From PVC group bacterium (lineage in GTDB: Bacteria; Verrucomicrobiota; Kiritimatiellia; CAIKKV01; CAITUY01), in NCBI GenBank assembly GCA_945870225.1, contig CAMBRF010000005.1:1-64000 (forward strand): 64,000 bases of DNA, given 5' to 3'. Within the stretch, counting starts at the first letter, position 1; every line of letters begins with the position of its first letter. Position numbers and translations under genes: made by a program. Positions 51,066 to 59,884 of this stretch are shown piece by piece. The notes below the pieces were generated by a model. The model was not told the DNA's origin. It worked only from the letters and a program-made list of their open reading frames with translations, and ran no database searches.

Positions 51066-51932
51066 ATGACAGAGCAAACGCCAAAGTGGGGGGACTTTCT
51101 CACCCTCGCCTCCGATCCAGGGCTCTGGAAGTTTATCTGCTCCTCACTGCCCCTCGAGGACAACCCGGTCCGCGAGGCGGGCTACGACCATTGGGTTAAG
51201 GCTCACTGTCACAGCCACTCCCAAAAAGAAATCCTGGTCTGTTTCGAAGGCGAAACCTTCGAGCACTTCGCCGGACGGAACTACCACTGCCGGCCCGGCT
51301 CTGTTTTCCTGATCGACTCCGGGGAAGAGCACGCCTTAGGCTATCCTCAGGACGACCGGTGCTTCACCCATCTCTGGATCATGGGACTGGGCACCGGTGT
51401 TGTCGCCAGTTTCTACAGCCAACGCGAAGGCAAGGCCGCGGAACAGCGGCGCCTGTCACTGGCATCAGCGCAGGCCGAGTGCGAACTCCTCGCCCGCTGC
51501 TGGAACGACTTGAGAACCCCGGCCCCCTGGATGTCTCCCGCCGTCATGAGGACCGCTCTGGCCTCCACACTCTTCGCCGTCCTGTTCCGCGCCATCAGCA
51601 CCTGCCTGACAAATCCCGACCGCGAGTCCACCCCTCATCGGCACCGTGAGATCATCTCAGCCGTCCAGAGACACATTGAGGCGCATCTGGGCGAAGCCGA
51701 TGATCTCGACACCCTGGCGCACCTATCCGGGTACAGCAAATTCCACTTCGTGAGGATATTCAAGGAATGCTGCGGCCAGACGGTCCACGGGTTCATCCAG
51801 TCGTGCCGCTTGCGAAAAGCCGGGGAGCTGGAGCGGCGAGGCCTGCCGCGCAAGGAGATAGGCTTCGCGCTAGGCTTCGCGTCCCCCTCCGCTTTCTCAA
51901 ACTGGCTCCGTCAAAATCAGGTTAAATCCTGA
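51066..51932 (+). CDS. AraC-family transcriptional regulator
   Basis: 288 residues. The N-terminal part (about 1-130) is a cupin-like sensor with HCHSHSQKEILVCFEGE and PGSVFLIDSGEEHALGY, typical of the AraC sugar-binding arm. The last ~90 residues carry two helix-turn-helix motifs: DLDTLAHLSGYSKFHFVRIFKECCG, and GFALGFASPSAFSNWLRQ. The ORF opens at 51030 with a non-ATG codon; I use the ATG at 51066, though its Shine-Dalgarno is weak. It is divergent from the DegT gene and probably controls that operon, perhaps in response to an amino-sugar or cyclitol; that is inference from position. Confidence 0.9.
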   Translation: MTEQTPKWGDFLTLASDPGLWKFICSSLPLEDNPVREAGYDHWVKAHCHSHSQKEILVCFEGETFEHFAGRNYHCRPGSVFLIDSGEEHALGYPQDDRCFTHLWIMGLGTGVVASFYSQREGKAAEQRRLSLASAQAECELLARCWNDLRTPAPWMSPAVMRTALASTLFAVLFRAISTCLTNPDRESTPHRHREIISAVQRHIEAHLGEADDLDTLAHLSGYSKFHFVRIFKECCGQTVHGFIQSCRLRKAGELERRGLPRKEIGFALGFASPSAFSNWLRQNQVKS

Positions 51933-52272
51933 GGCAGCCCAGAATGACACATTTGCCCAGCTTGTATCTTATTCCATAATAGTCTATCCGACAGTCGGAT
52001 AAAACTGGCTCAGCCGGAGGCTTCGCCTTACCTTGGGAAATCCCCTATACTTCGGTCTCGCCGACCCGTCTTGAAATGAATGAAAAGTTCTTCAACAGGC
52101 GGTTATGGGTCGCCTGTGCATTGCGAATAAACAATCAGGTCAAAGGGCACGGAAAATCCAAGAGAGATTCTTGACCTTGGAGGGGGCAAAAAGTTACGTT
52201 GACCGGCCTATTGCAGTAAACAACTCTGACTCAATCAGGGATATGGCAAGACAGGAAAGAGCGATCATAAAA
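51933..52272. promoter_or_regulatory. 340-nt intergenic region with perfect palindrome
   Basis: Between AraC and the UroD-like gene. The notable site is TATCCGAC-A-GTCGGATA (51985-52001), a perfect 17-bp palindrome 53 nt after the AraC stop; it has no T-tract, so it looks more like an operator than a terminator. The rest is without recognisable genes; an in-frame extension of the next gene runs back to 52105 but does not look like coding sequence. Confidence 0.5.
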
Positions 52273-53400
52273 ATGAAAACGACGTCCATGACTCACCGCG
52301 AACGCACATTGGCGGTTTTGCGCTACCAGTCCTACGACCGGCTTCCTGTTGTCCATTTCGGCTACTGGACGGAAACCTTGGCGAAATGGCGGGATGAAGG
52401 ACATCTCTCACCTGCGGAGGCCGCCGGCTACGAAGATGGCAATGCCGTCGATTTCGCCATCGGGGCCAAGCTCGGATTCGACTTTACCTGGCAAAATATG
52501 TTTTTCACGGATTCCGGGATCCAACCGTCCTTTGACCGGAAGGTGATCGAGGAGCTTCCCGACGGACGCCGGCATGTGCTGAACAGAAACGGCGTGATTT
52601 TCGTGGAACAAACCGGCGCTTCCGGTATCCCCGCCGAGATCGATCACCTGCTCAAGGACCGTGCCTCATGGGAAACCCACTTCAAGCCGCGGTTCCAGTG
52701 GACGGAAAAGCGGGTGGACCAGAGACGACTGGAATCAATCAAGACGACGCCACGAGACGTGCCGCTCGGACTGCATTGCGGCAGCCTCTTCGGAAGCATT
52801 CGCGATATCATGGGCGTGGAAGGCGTAAGCTACCTTTACGTGGATGACGAACCGCTCTTCCGTGAGATCATCGATACGGTCGGAAATCTGTGCTACCGCT
52901 GCACCGAATTGGCACTGGCCTCCGGCACCCCGTTTGACTTTGCCCACTTCTGGGAGGATATCTGCTACAAAAACGGCCCCCTGGTGAGCCCCCCGGTATT
53001 CAGCGAGTATGTGGGCCCGCATTACAAACGCATTACGGATCTGGTGAAGTCAAAAGGGCTCGATATCGTCTCACTGGACTGCGACGGCCTGATTGATGCG
53101 CTGATCCCGACCTGGTTCGAGAACGGCGTGAACACCATGTTCCCCATCGAGGTCGGCACCTGGGACGCCAGCATCCTCCCCTGGCGGCAAAAGTACGGCA
53201 CGAAATTGCGAGGGGTGGGCGGCATGAACAAGACGGTTTTTGCACATGACCGGACGGCGGTGGATGCTGAAATTGAGCGGCTGAAACCCCTGATTGCACT
53301 GGGCGGATACATTCCCTGCCCCGATCACCGGATCGCTCCTGACGCCAAATGGGACCTGGTCCAGTATTACTGTGACCGCATGCGGACGGTCTTCAAATAA
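52273..53400 (+). CDS. Uroporphyrinogen-decarboxylase-like (UroD-fold) protein
   Basis: 375 residues from the ATG at 52273 (alternative 52288). The start MTHRERTLAVLRYQSYDRLPVVHFGYW is typical of the MtaA/UroD superfamily. Further landmarks are LHCGSLFGSIRDIMGVEG, DFAHFWEDICYKNGPLVSPPVFSEYVGPHYKRI and LRGVGGMNKTVFAHDRTAVDAEIERLKPLIALGGYIPCPDH, the family's C-terminal GGY-P-DH loop. The HemE decarboxylase motif is not kept. It is the best-conserved of the three family members here. An AGGAAAGAG lies about 14 nt before the start, longer than ideal. It is convergent with alkaline phosphatase, with only 5 nt between the stops. Confidence 0.85.
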   Translation: MKTTSMTHRERTLAVLRYQSYDRLPVVHFGYWTETLAKWRDEGHLSPAEAAGYEDGNAVDFAIGAKLGFDFTWQNMFFTDSGIQPSFDRKVIEELPDGRRHVLNRNGVIFVEQTGASGIPAEIDHLLKDRASWETHFKPRFQWTEKRVDQRRLESIKTTPRDVPLGLHCGSLFGSIRDIMGVEGVSYLYVDDEPLFREIIDTVGNLCYRCTELALASGTPFDFAHFWEDICYKNGPLVSPPVFSEYVGPHYKRITDLVKSKGLDIVSLDCDGLIDALIPTWFENGVNTMFPIEVGTWDASILPWRQKYGTKLRGVGGMNKTVFAHDRTAVDAEIERLKPLIALGGYIPCPDHRIAPDAKWDLVQYYCDRMRTVFK

Positions 53401-53405
53401 TCGAC

Positions 53406-54629
53406 TTAATCGCCCTTCATCCCGTCATCGCCGGCTGAGCCACCCACCGCCGTTACAGGGGGAGTGTAGCGAGTGGGCCCCGTGAACGTGCCCAACACAA
53501 GCCGTGCGATATCCGTATTGTCGAGAAGGCCCGCAATGGCTTCCGATCCCGCCCCCATCGCAAAAAGCCTCACATTGACCCCGGAATGACTGGAACTTGC
53601 CCAGGCTACATCAGGCATCCTTCCCTTTCCTCTGCCTTTCAGCGTGCTAAGTCCGCCGGTCTCATGATCGGCGGTCACGATCAGCAATGTATCGGTCCGG
53701 TTCGCCGCCCATTGCGCCGCCTTCTGCACCGCCTTGTCAAATTCCAACGTCTCATAGACGGACCGTTCCAACTGGTTCTTATGCGAGGCCTTGTCAATGC
53801 AGGCCCCCTCGACCATCAGAAAGAATCCCTTGGGTTCGCGACCCAGCAGGTCCAACGCCGCCGTCGCCATCTCGGACAAATGAGGCAGCTGGTCATAATC
53901 TTTTCGGGTCTTCGTAACAAAGTCATACTCGTAGCACATCGGTCCGGGACCAAAGAGACCCAACAGATGCTCGCCACCCTCCTTGACCGCAGCCCGCAAC
54001 CCCTCGCGATCACTCACAACCCGGTAACCCGCCGCCCTTCCATCCTCCTGCGTCAACGGCTCCTTTTTTTTCTTGCTGGCGCCACCCAATATGACATTGG
54101 GACGACTCGACTTAAGAAAATCCACGGCGATCTCCGGGTGCATGTCGCGGTCCTTGACGTGTGCAGCAAAGGCCGCCGGGGTGGCGTCGGTCAAATAGGA
54201 CGTGGTCACAAGGCCAGTGCGTTTCCCGGCTGCCGCCGCCAGCTCGAGGACCGTTTTCAGCGGCGCACCGTCACCCGGCAGAGCCACGCTGAGGACACCG
54301 TTAAAAACTTTGCGCCCCGTGGCCATCGCGGTAGCCGCCGCCGCCGAGTCTGTGATTTTCGCCGGCTTGGTTTCGTCGCCCGCAGAAACCGTGTAAGCCG
54401 GACAGGTGGCAACCATGGCCTGCCGCGGGAGCGTCTCCATGAAAAGCGACCCCGCCGAACCGTTGGCGAACAATCCGGCCGCCTTGAGGTGCTCCGCCCC
54501 CATGCCGTCCCCGATCATCAGAATCACATTCCGGGGCCCCTCACCGGCGAAAACCCGGCCAAGGCCACCCGGACCTATAGCCATCGTCAGAGCTAAAACC
54601 ACCCACCCGAACCTGTGTTGCGTTATCAT
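53406..54629 (-). CDS. Secreted alkaline phosphatase
   Basis: 407 residues of the PhoA family. From the ATG at 54629 the protein has a signal peptide (MITQHRFGWVVLALTMAIG). Then come NVILMIGDGMGAEHLKAAG (metal-ligand Asp 41), the nucleophile Ser in KITDSAAAATAMATGRK (Ser 95), YLTDATPAAFAAHVKDRD, MVEGACIDKASHKNQ, TADHETGG and ASSSHSGVNV, which complete the metal sites. It is an extracytoplasmic phosphomonoesterase; the C-terminal ~15 residues are Gly/Asp-rich. A GGAGG lies 12 nt upstream of the chosen start; a start at 54662 is also possible. It is divergent from the envelope operon starting at 54782. Confidence 0.9.
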   Translation of the reverse strand: MITQHRFGWVVLALTMAIGPGGLGRVFAGEGPRNVILMIGDGMGAEHLKAAGLFANGSAGSLFMETLPRQAMVATCPAYTVSAGDETKPAKITDSAAAATAMATGRKVFNGVLSVALPGDGAPLKTVLELAAAAGKRTGLVTTSYLTDATPAAFAAHVKDRDMHPEIAVDFLKSSRPNVILGGASKKKKEPLTQEDGRAAGYRVVSDREGLRAAVKEGGEHLLGLFGPGPMCYEYDFVTKTRKDYDQLPHLSEMATAALDLLGREPKGFFLMVEGACIDKASHKNQLERSVYETLEFDKAVQKAAQWAANRTDTLLIVTADHETGGLSTLKGRGKGRMPDVAWASSSHSGVNVRLFAMGAGSEAIAGLLDNTDIARLVLGTFTGPTRYTPPVTAVGGSAGDDGMKGD

Positions 54630-54707
54630 CGCGAGTTTTTTCCTCCAGAACTTCACTAGCATGCCGAAGCGACTCCCTGAACGCAAGAAAAGGTCTCCAT
54701 AAACCGG

Positions 54708-54736
54708 TTGACTCCCCCGCCTTCCGCCTTTACAGT
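54708..54736 (+). promoter_or_regulatory. Sigma-70-type promoter of the envelope operon
   Basis: TTGACT (54708-54713), a 17-nt spacer and TACAGT (54731-54736), 45 nt before the CsgG-like start, with AGGAG close to its ATG. This is the clearest promoter in the window. Confidence 0.55.
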
Positions 54737-54781
54737 TTACACATCATTTGAGGTCACCATTACTAAAAACAGGAGACTGCT

Positions 54782-55711
54782 ATGAAACGTATCGCCACAG
54801 TTTGTTTGAGCCTTACCGTGCTGGCAGCGGCAGGACTTGCTTTAGCCGGGGATCAGGCTAAAGGGGGACTCCGCTATTCTATCACCGTCAGCAAGTTTGA
54901 GAACAAAGCGGGCTGGAGCGGCCAGTGGGATATTGGCGACGCCTGGGGCTCCGTCATGACCGATGCCCTGCAAGGTTCGGGCAAGTTCATTGTTCTGGGC
55001 GAAAAGGACATGCGCGCCGAAGCCATGCAGGAGCAGGATCTCGTCGATAGCGGCCGGATGGCTGGCGGTAAGAAAGCTCCGAAAAAGGGTTTCATGACTC
55101 CCGCCCAGTTGCTGGTTAAAGGAGCCATCACCCATGTTCAGGATTCAACCGCCGGCGGGGGTGGCGGAATCAACTTCAAGGGGATCCATCTCGGCGGTTC
55201 CGGCGATAAAGCCGAAATCAACGCCACCATTTACATTGTGGACTCCCGTACCGGCCAGGTAAAGGCCTCCACCAAGGTCGTCGGCAAAGCCGGACGCAAA
55301 GGTCTGGCGGTCGGTTATTCAGGCTCGGCGCTGGGCGGCCTGACCGGTGATATGGCCGGCTTCAAGAAAGACAACGTGGGCAAGGCCACCGAAGATGCGG
55401 TCGCCCAATCCGTGGAGTTCCTGATCAAGCAATTGGATAAGATCCCCTGGGAAGCTTCCGTTGTCACATCCAAGGACGGAAAAGTCCGCATCAACCGCGG
55501 CTCGCGCGAGGGCGTCAGTGAGGGACAAACCTTTGTGGTGGGCAAGATGGAAGAGACCTCCGATCCTGATACCGGTGAAATCCTGGACAGTTCAGTCACC
55601 AAAGTCGGCACGATCGTCACCAAAACCGTCAAGGAAAAGGTAACCGACTGCGAAGCCACCGACGGTGCCAAAAAGATTGAAAAAGGTATGTCCGTTCAAC
55701 CGGCGGAATGA
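54782..55711 (+). CDS. CsgG/HfaB-like outer-membrane channel protein with FlgT-like C-terminus
   Basis: 309 residues. A signal peptide covers about 1-22 (MKRIATVCLSLTVLAAAGLA); there is no lipobox cysteine, unlike CsgG itself, which is a lipoprotein. The CsgG core is recognised by DAWGSVMTDALQGSGKFIVLGEKDM (53-77), TPAQLLVKGAITHV, and INATIYIVDSRTGQVKAST, in which the I-V-D-x-R-T-G motif is typical. The C-terminal ~90 residues (DGKVRINRGSREGVSEGQTFVV, DPDTGEILD, VGTIV) resemble the FlgT C-terminal beta-domain. It likely sits at the outer membrane or periplasm. It is the first gene of a seven-gene operon; its stop overlaps the secretin start as ATGA. Confidence 0.82.
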   Translation: MKRIATVCLSLTVLAAAGLALAGDQAKGGLRYSITVSKFENKAGWSGQWDIGDAWGSVMTDALQGSGKFIVLGEKDMRAEAMQEQDLVDSGRMAGGKKAPKKGFMTPAQLLVKGAITHVQDSTAGGGGGINFKGIHLGGSGDKAEINATIYIVDSRTGQVKASTKVVGKAGRKGLAVGYSGSALGGLTGDMAGFKKDNVGKATEDAVAQSVEFLIKQLDKIPWEASVVTSKDGKVRINRGSREGVSEGQTFVVGKMEETSDPDTGEILDSSVTKVGTIVTKTVKEKVTDCEATDGAKKIEKGMSVQPAE

Positions 55712-56568
55712 GAACATTCTGGCTGAGCCAAGTCCTTGCCGTTCTATCCCTGACTGCCGCGGCGGCAACCCATACGGTTGAGCCGCCGGACTTTAAGACC
55801 TATGACATCGGTTATTCCGATGGCTCGAATGCCGTTGAGGTGGTGAGGGCCGTCCTCGGTGAAAACGCAAAGGTTTATTATGATCCCGCCACTCATCAGT
55901 TGATGGTGCTGGCGTCCAGCAACCGTCAGGTTCTGGCTGAAAAGATCATCAAACAACTCAACGTTCCGCCGCGGAACGTCCGCGTTGAAGTCGCCTTTCG
56001 CGGACGCGATCAGAACACCCGGAAGGCGGCCTCCGTGTCCGGGCAAGGCGCCGTCGTTCTGGACAACGGCGGCAGCCGGGGTTCGATCCGGATCCAGCCC
56101 CGCCTTGAAAACCGTCGTGACGAAACAACCTCGACCACCCTGCAGCAATTACTGGTAGCCAGCGGCCGCCAGGCGTCCATCTTTATCGGCGAAGAGATCC
56201 CGTATATTGAATGGTTGATGGAATATGGCCGGCGTTACCATTACGTCGAACAGCGGCTCGCCTGGCAACGCGTGGGCGCGTATCTCGTCATCGAGCCGAC
56301 GGTGATCGGGACCGGCCCATTGATCCGTGTCCGGCTTACCCCTGAACTCAGCGGTCGTGTGGACAACGCTCCCTACCGCACCCGGTTCGCGAATGTCACC
56401 ACCGAGGTCACCGTCAGCGACGGTGTCCCCTTCACGCTTGGCGGCCTGTCTCAAAAAAATGATTTCTACTCCCGTTTTCTCATCGGCGTGGACCGGTCAG
56501 GGGCCCGTCAAAATCTGGACATCGAGCTGACCGCCCACATTGTTGACCCAACCGGCCCTCCCAAGTAA
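55708..56568 (+). CDS. Short secretin-family protein
   Basis: 286 residues; secretins usually have 500-800. A signal peptide (MRTFWLSQVLAVLSLTAAA) is followed by one N-domain (YDIGYSDGSNAVEVVRAVLGENAKVYYDPATHQLMVLAS). The secretin signature follows: STTLQQLLVASGRQASIFIGEEIPYIEW, then VSDGVPFTLGGLSQKNDFYSRFLIG and QNLDIELTAHIV, close to the TTVRVKDGQTVVLGGL and LxVLITPHIV motifs of GspD/PilQ. It may form a small outer-membrane ring, or be a secretin-domain accessory. The start ATG overlaps the upstream stop. The operon partner CsgG-like protein is also a possible ring. This combination is unusual. Confidence 0.8.
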   Translation: MRTFWLSQVLAVLSLTAAAATHTVEPPDFKTYDIGYSDGSNAVEVVRAVLGENAKVYYDPATHQLMVLASSNRQVLAEKIIKQLNVPPRNVRVEVAFRGRDQNTRKAASVSGQGAVVLDNGGSRGSIRIQPRLENRRDETTSTTLQQLLVASGRQASIFIGEEIPYIEWLMEYGRRYHYVEQRLAWQRVGAYLVIEPTVIGTGPLIRVRLTPELSGRVDNAPYRTRFANVTTEVTVSDGVPFTLGGLSQKNDFYSRFLIGVDRSGARQNLDIELTAHIVDPTGPPK

Positions 56569-56598
56569 GAACGTGACTTTCGTTGTCAGGATTTGAGT

Positions 56599-57411
56599 AT
56601 GAGCCCGAACCCCGCACGGATCCTGTTTGATGGCCATGTCCACCTCTATCCGGATTACGACTGGGCACTGGCTTTGCGAACCCTTTTTACCAATCTGGGT
56701 CCGAAGGGGATCCGCCTTGGATTCCTGACCGAAAGCGCCGGCTGCCGATTCTATCAGGCCGCCTGCGAAAACCCGTCCGCTTTCGTCCGCGCCGGAATAG
56801 CCGTGCAACCCGGCCCGGGGCCCAATGCCCTGACTGTGACCCTGGCGGAAACGGTGCTGGGGGTTCTCATCGCGGGACGGCAAATTGTCACCGCCGAGCG
56901 CTTAGAAGTTCTGGCCATCGGGACAGACGCCTCCCTTCCCGACGGTCAACCTGTGGCTCAAACTCTGGACTTGGTCCGGGAATGTGGCGGCGTGCCGGCC
57001 CTGAGCTGGTCGCCCGGAAAATGGTTCTCCGCGCGAGGCCGGTTGATTGAAAGCCTGATCACCTCCCGGACGCCTGGCAGCTTTCTTCTGGGTGATACAG
57101 CCTTGCGGCCCACCTGCTGGCCGATGCCCCGACTGATGCAAATGGCCAGGGACCGTGGATTCAAGATCATCGGCGGCTCTGATCCCCTACCCCTGAGTCA
57201 CGAGGAGCAACAGCTCGGAACGTACGGGGTCTCGGCCATGATCGCTTTCGATCCCCTCGCCCCGGCGGATAGTGTCCGCCGCATGCTGACCTACAGCAAC
57301 ACGATCTTCGCCCCCATCGGAAAACGATCCGCCCCCCTGTCCTTTGCCAGGCGCTGGCTCTCCAACCAATGCCGGAGCCGCCCTCCCGCATCCCGAGCCA
57401 CCACCGTTTGA
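56599..57411 (+). CDS. PHP-like metal-dependent hydrolase
   Basis: 270 residues from the ATG at 56599 (AGGA upstream); a TTG-started extension to 56593 is less likely. The N-terminus RILFDGHVHLYPDYD is a PHP-type H-x-H metal-binding start, with GTDASLPDG near 115, GDTALRP near 157 and FKIIGGSDPLPL near 188. The protein lacks a signal peptide and so should be cytoplasmic, unlike its neighbours. It lies in the envelope operon between the secretin and ABC genes, 30 nt after the secretin stop. A role in processing a small molecule for envelope assembly is possible but cannot be shown. Confidence 0.65.
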   Translation: MSPNPARILFDGHVHLYPDYDWALALRTLFTNLGPKGIRLGFLTESAGCRFYQAACENPSAFVRAGIAVQPGPGPNALTVTLAETVLGVLIAGRQIVTAERLEVLAIGTDASLPDGQPVAQTLDLVRECGGVPALSWSPGKWFSARGRLIESLITSRTPGSFLLGDTALRPTCWPMPRLMQMARDRGFKIIGGSDPLPLSHEEQQLGTYGVSAMIAFDPLAPADSVRRMLTYSNTIFAPIGKRSAPLSFARRWLSNQCRSRPPASRATTV

Positions 57412-57444
57412 CGCAACCGAAACGCTTTGATATTAAGAACTGAT

Positions 57445-58194
57445 ATGACCGCTGCCATTCGAACCCGAGGCTTGGGGGTGACATTCCCGTCACGTCAGGG
57501 CGCCGTTCGAGCGCTTCACAACCTTGATCTTACGGTTGAGCCGGGTACCGTATTCGGGTTTCTTGGCCCCAACGGCGCCGGCAAGACGACCGCCATCCAG
57601 GTCCTTCTTGGATTTATCCAGGCCACAACCGGAACCGCGGCGCTGTTTGGGGAACCCGTGACCGAATCCATCGCGCGCGAACGTATCGGCTATCTCACTG
57701 AGAATCCCGACACCTACACTTTCCTGAGCGGTCGCGAGTTACTGACCATGACTGGACGGCTGTTCCGTATGTCCGGCCGACAGATCCGGCTCCGGACCGG
57801 TCAATTACTTGAGGAGACCGGCCTGACCGCTGTTGCTGACCGGAGAATCGCCGGTTATTCCCGCGGCATGCGCCAGCGAATCTGCATGGCGCAGGCGCTC
57901 ATGAACGATCCCGATCTCCTGATCCTCGACGAGCCCACCGGCGGGTTGGATCCCCTCGGACGAATGGAGGTCCGTCGTCTTATTGCCGCGCGGCGCGCGG
58001 CCGGGAAAACCGTCTTCTTTTCCTCCCACGAATTATCCGAGGTGGAACTCGTCTGCGATCGCGTCGCCATCCTCGTGGGCGGCGAACTGGCCGCAGAGGG
58101 TCGGGTCGATGAACTGATCCGACCCGGCGAGAGCCTGGAGCGCTACTTCATCGAACTGGCGACGAGCAAAAATCGCGGCAAGGAGCAACGATGA
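57445..58194 (+). CDS. ABC-2-type transporter ATP-binding protein
   Basis: 249 residues. Walker A GPNGAGKT (41-48), signature YSRGMRQRICMAQAL, Walker B LLILDEPTGGLDPLG and the switch SSHELSEVELVCDRVAIL are all intact. It has the length and LDPLGRMEVRRLIAAR pattern of ATPases paired with ABC-2 permeases (GldA, NatA, CcmA type). The ATG at 57445 is preceded by AAGAACTGAT. Its stop overlaps the permease start as ATGA, so the two are made together. It probably exports something, or drives a membrane process, using ATP in the cytoplasm. Confidence 0.93.
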   Translation: MTAAIRTRGLGVTFPSRQGAVRALHNLDLTVEPGTVFGFLGPNGAGKTTAIQVLLGFIQATTGTAALFGEPVTESIARERIGYLTENPDTYTFLSGRELLTMTGRLFRMSGRQIRLRTGQLLEETGLTAVADRRIAGYSRGMRQRICMAQALMNDPDLLILDEPTGGLDPLGRMEVRRLIAARRAAGKTVFFSSHELSEVELVCDRVAILVGGELAAEGRVDELIRPGESLERYFIELATSKNRGKEQR

Positions 58195-58979
58195 GACGGA
58201 TGATGGCCATTGCAGGAATCGTCTGGCTGGAAATGCTCAGGAAAAAGGACGTCTATGTCCTCTTCATCCTGCTGGCGGCCCTGTTGCTCTCCATGGTGTC
58301 CCTGAATGTGCTCGGGTTTGGCCAGATTTCGGGATATGTCAAGGATTTGGGACTCCTCTCGGCATGGCTGCTGGGCTGGATCCTCACCATCAATATCTCG
58401 GTGCGCCTGCTCCCGCAGGAACACACGCGCGGAACAATCTTCTCCCTCCTGGCCAAACCGGTCTCGCGCCGCGAGGTTCTGGTCGGCAAGTGGATGGGAG
58501 CCTGGAGCGTCGTGTGCGTGGCTGTCCTTAGTTTCTATCTCGCCACATGGGTCGTGGTGCTGTTGCGCGGCGGATCCTTCGATGCGATCACCCTGCTTCA
58601 GGCCTTCCTGCTGCATATCACGGCCCTGGCCATTGTGGCGGCCATCGGCGTGGCCTTTTCCACCCGCCTGAACAGCGATGCCGCAGCCACCCTGACTTAC
58701 GTTGTGACCGGTACCACCTTTATCCTCCTGCCTCGCATCCCCGCATTACTGGTGGCCGAGAAGGGCGTCCGAACCACAGCCCTGCTGGCGCTCTACTATG
58801 CCCTGCCACATTTTGAGCTGTTCGATCTGCGCCAGCGTCTGGTCCATGGCTGGGGCCCATCGTCCTGGGTCATTCTTTCCCGCGTCATGCTCTATGGCAC
58901 GTTAATGACCGGTCTATTCCTCCTGCTTGCCTGGCTCGGCTACCGGCATCGCCGGTTTTCACGCGGAGACCTGCTGTGA
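58191..58979 (+). CDS. ABC-2-type membrane permease
   Basis: 262 residues with about six hydrophobic segments, at roughly 22-40, 55-75, 100-125, 140-160, 175-195 and 230-250. The cytoplasmic loop PQEHTRGTIFSLLAKPVSRREVLVGKW is typical of NosY/ABC-2 permeases, which often have E-x-x-x-G-T-x-x-x-L-x-x-P-V-S-R. It forms the membrane part of the transporter with the ATPase upstream; the start ATG overlaps that gene's stop, and its own stop overlaps the TPR gene as GTGA. The substrate is not known. Confidence 0.9.
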   Translation: MRRMMAIAGIVWLEMLRKKDVYVLFILLAALLLSMVSLNVLGFGQISGYVKDLGLLSAWLLGWILTINISVRLLPQEHTRGTIFSLLAKPVSRREVLVGKWMGAWSVVCVAVLSFYLATWVVVLLRGGSFDAITLLQAFLLHITALAIVAAIGVAFSTRLNSDAAATLTYVVTGTTFILLPRIPALLVAEKGVRTTALLALYYALPHFELFDLRQRLVHGWGPSSWVILSRVMLYGTLMTGLFLLLAWLGYRHRRFSRGDLL

Positions 58980-59884
58980 ACTCCCTCCTCGCCCGGGAAG
59001 CAACCCCATGGCTCGCGGTTGTGGTCACCTGGGGACTGGCATTCTCCCTCGCCTGCCGGATATCCCTTGAGGTCCCGATCACCCCGCCGGACGAGGGGGT
59101 GATCGATCTGCTCTTTGGGGAAAGCCGGAGTGCCCTGAGCGCGGATCTCTACGAAAGGGCCGACACTTTTTTCCATCGAGGAGTGCCCCACACTGAAAAA
59201 CGCGCCTTCACCAACGACTGGATTCAGGCCTGGAGGGAAGAGCTATCCCCCACGAGCCATCGCCATGCCGAAGGCAAGGCGACGGCCGAAATCCTTCCCT
59301 GGCTCCAACTTGCCACGAAAGCCGACCCACACAATGTCGAGGCTTCCCTTGTGCTGGCGTTCTGGGTCAGCACAGGAATGCGACGGCCTGACCTGGCCAA
59401 CCGGGTCCTCATGGAGGCTCAACGACTGAATCCGATGGACTACAGAATCCCCCTGGAAATGGGCCGTATTGCCATTCGGGAAGGCGACTTCGACCGGGCA
59501 CAGACCAAACTCTCTATGATGCTGGCACGCTGGCCCTCCCACCTCGTACCGACCGACAAGGAGGCCATGCTGGACAAAGCCGAATCGCTGACCCTGCAGG
59601 GATTCATCAGCGAGCTTACAGACCACAAGGCACGAGCCATCGCTCAATTCAAAAACGCACTCGCCATTTTCCCGGAACGCTCTTACATTGTGCAACGGGT
59701 GGCTCAATTAGAGGCGGGAGAGACCCCACCCGATTCAGCCCGTGAACGACTCGCCGCGCTGGTCCGTCAAACGGTCCATGATGCGTGTAAGGACGAACAC
59801 GACGGGCATGAAGAGCACTCTCAAGCCGGGGAGCTTCCCCACGCCGAAGAAAAGGGAAACGTCACGGAGAGGAGCACGCTGTGA
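58976..59884 (+). CDS. Membrane-anchored TPR protein
   Basis: 302 residues with a GTG start that overlaps the permease stop. One N-terminal transmembrane segment (TPWLAVVVTWGLAFSLACRI, about 10-29) is followed by an extracytoplasmic part with TPR-like helices: PHNVEASLVLAFWVSTGMRRPDLANRVLMEAQRLNPMDYRIPLEMGRIAIREGDFDRAQ, and AIAQFKNALAIFPERSYIVQRVAQL. The C-terminus is charged and His/Glu-rich (KDEHDGHEEHSQAGELPHAEEK), a possible metal-binding or disordered tail. It probably acts as a scaffold in the envelope complex. The stop overlaps the GspB-like start as GTGA. Confidence 0.8.
   Translation: MNSLLAREATPWLAVVVTWGLAFSLACRISLEVPITPPDEGVIDLLFGESRSALSADLYERADTFFHRGVPHTEKRAFTNDWIQAWREELSPTSHRHAEGKATAEILPWLQLATKADPHNVEASLVLAFWVSTGMRRPDLANRVLMEAQRLNPMDYRIPLEMGRIAIREGDFDRAQTKLSMMLARWPSHLVPTDKEAMLDKAESLTLQGFISELTDHKARAIAQFKNALAIFPERSYIVQRVAQLEAGETPPDSARERLAALVRQTVHDACKDEHDGHEEHSQAGELPHAEEKGNVTERSTL

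Noticed and set aside
52105-52272. 56-residue N-terminal extension of the UroD-like protein
   Set aside because: No ribosome site at 52105 and the sequence does not resemble the family; the family start is near MTHRERT.
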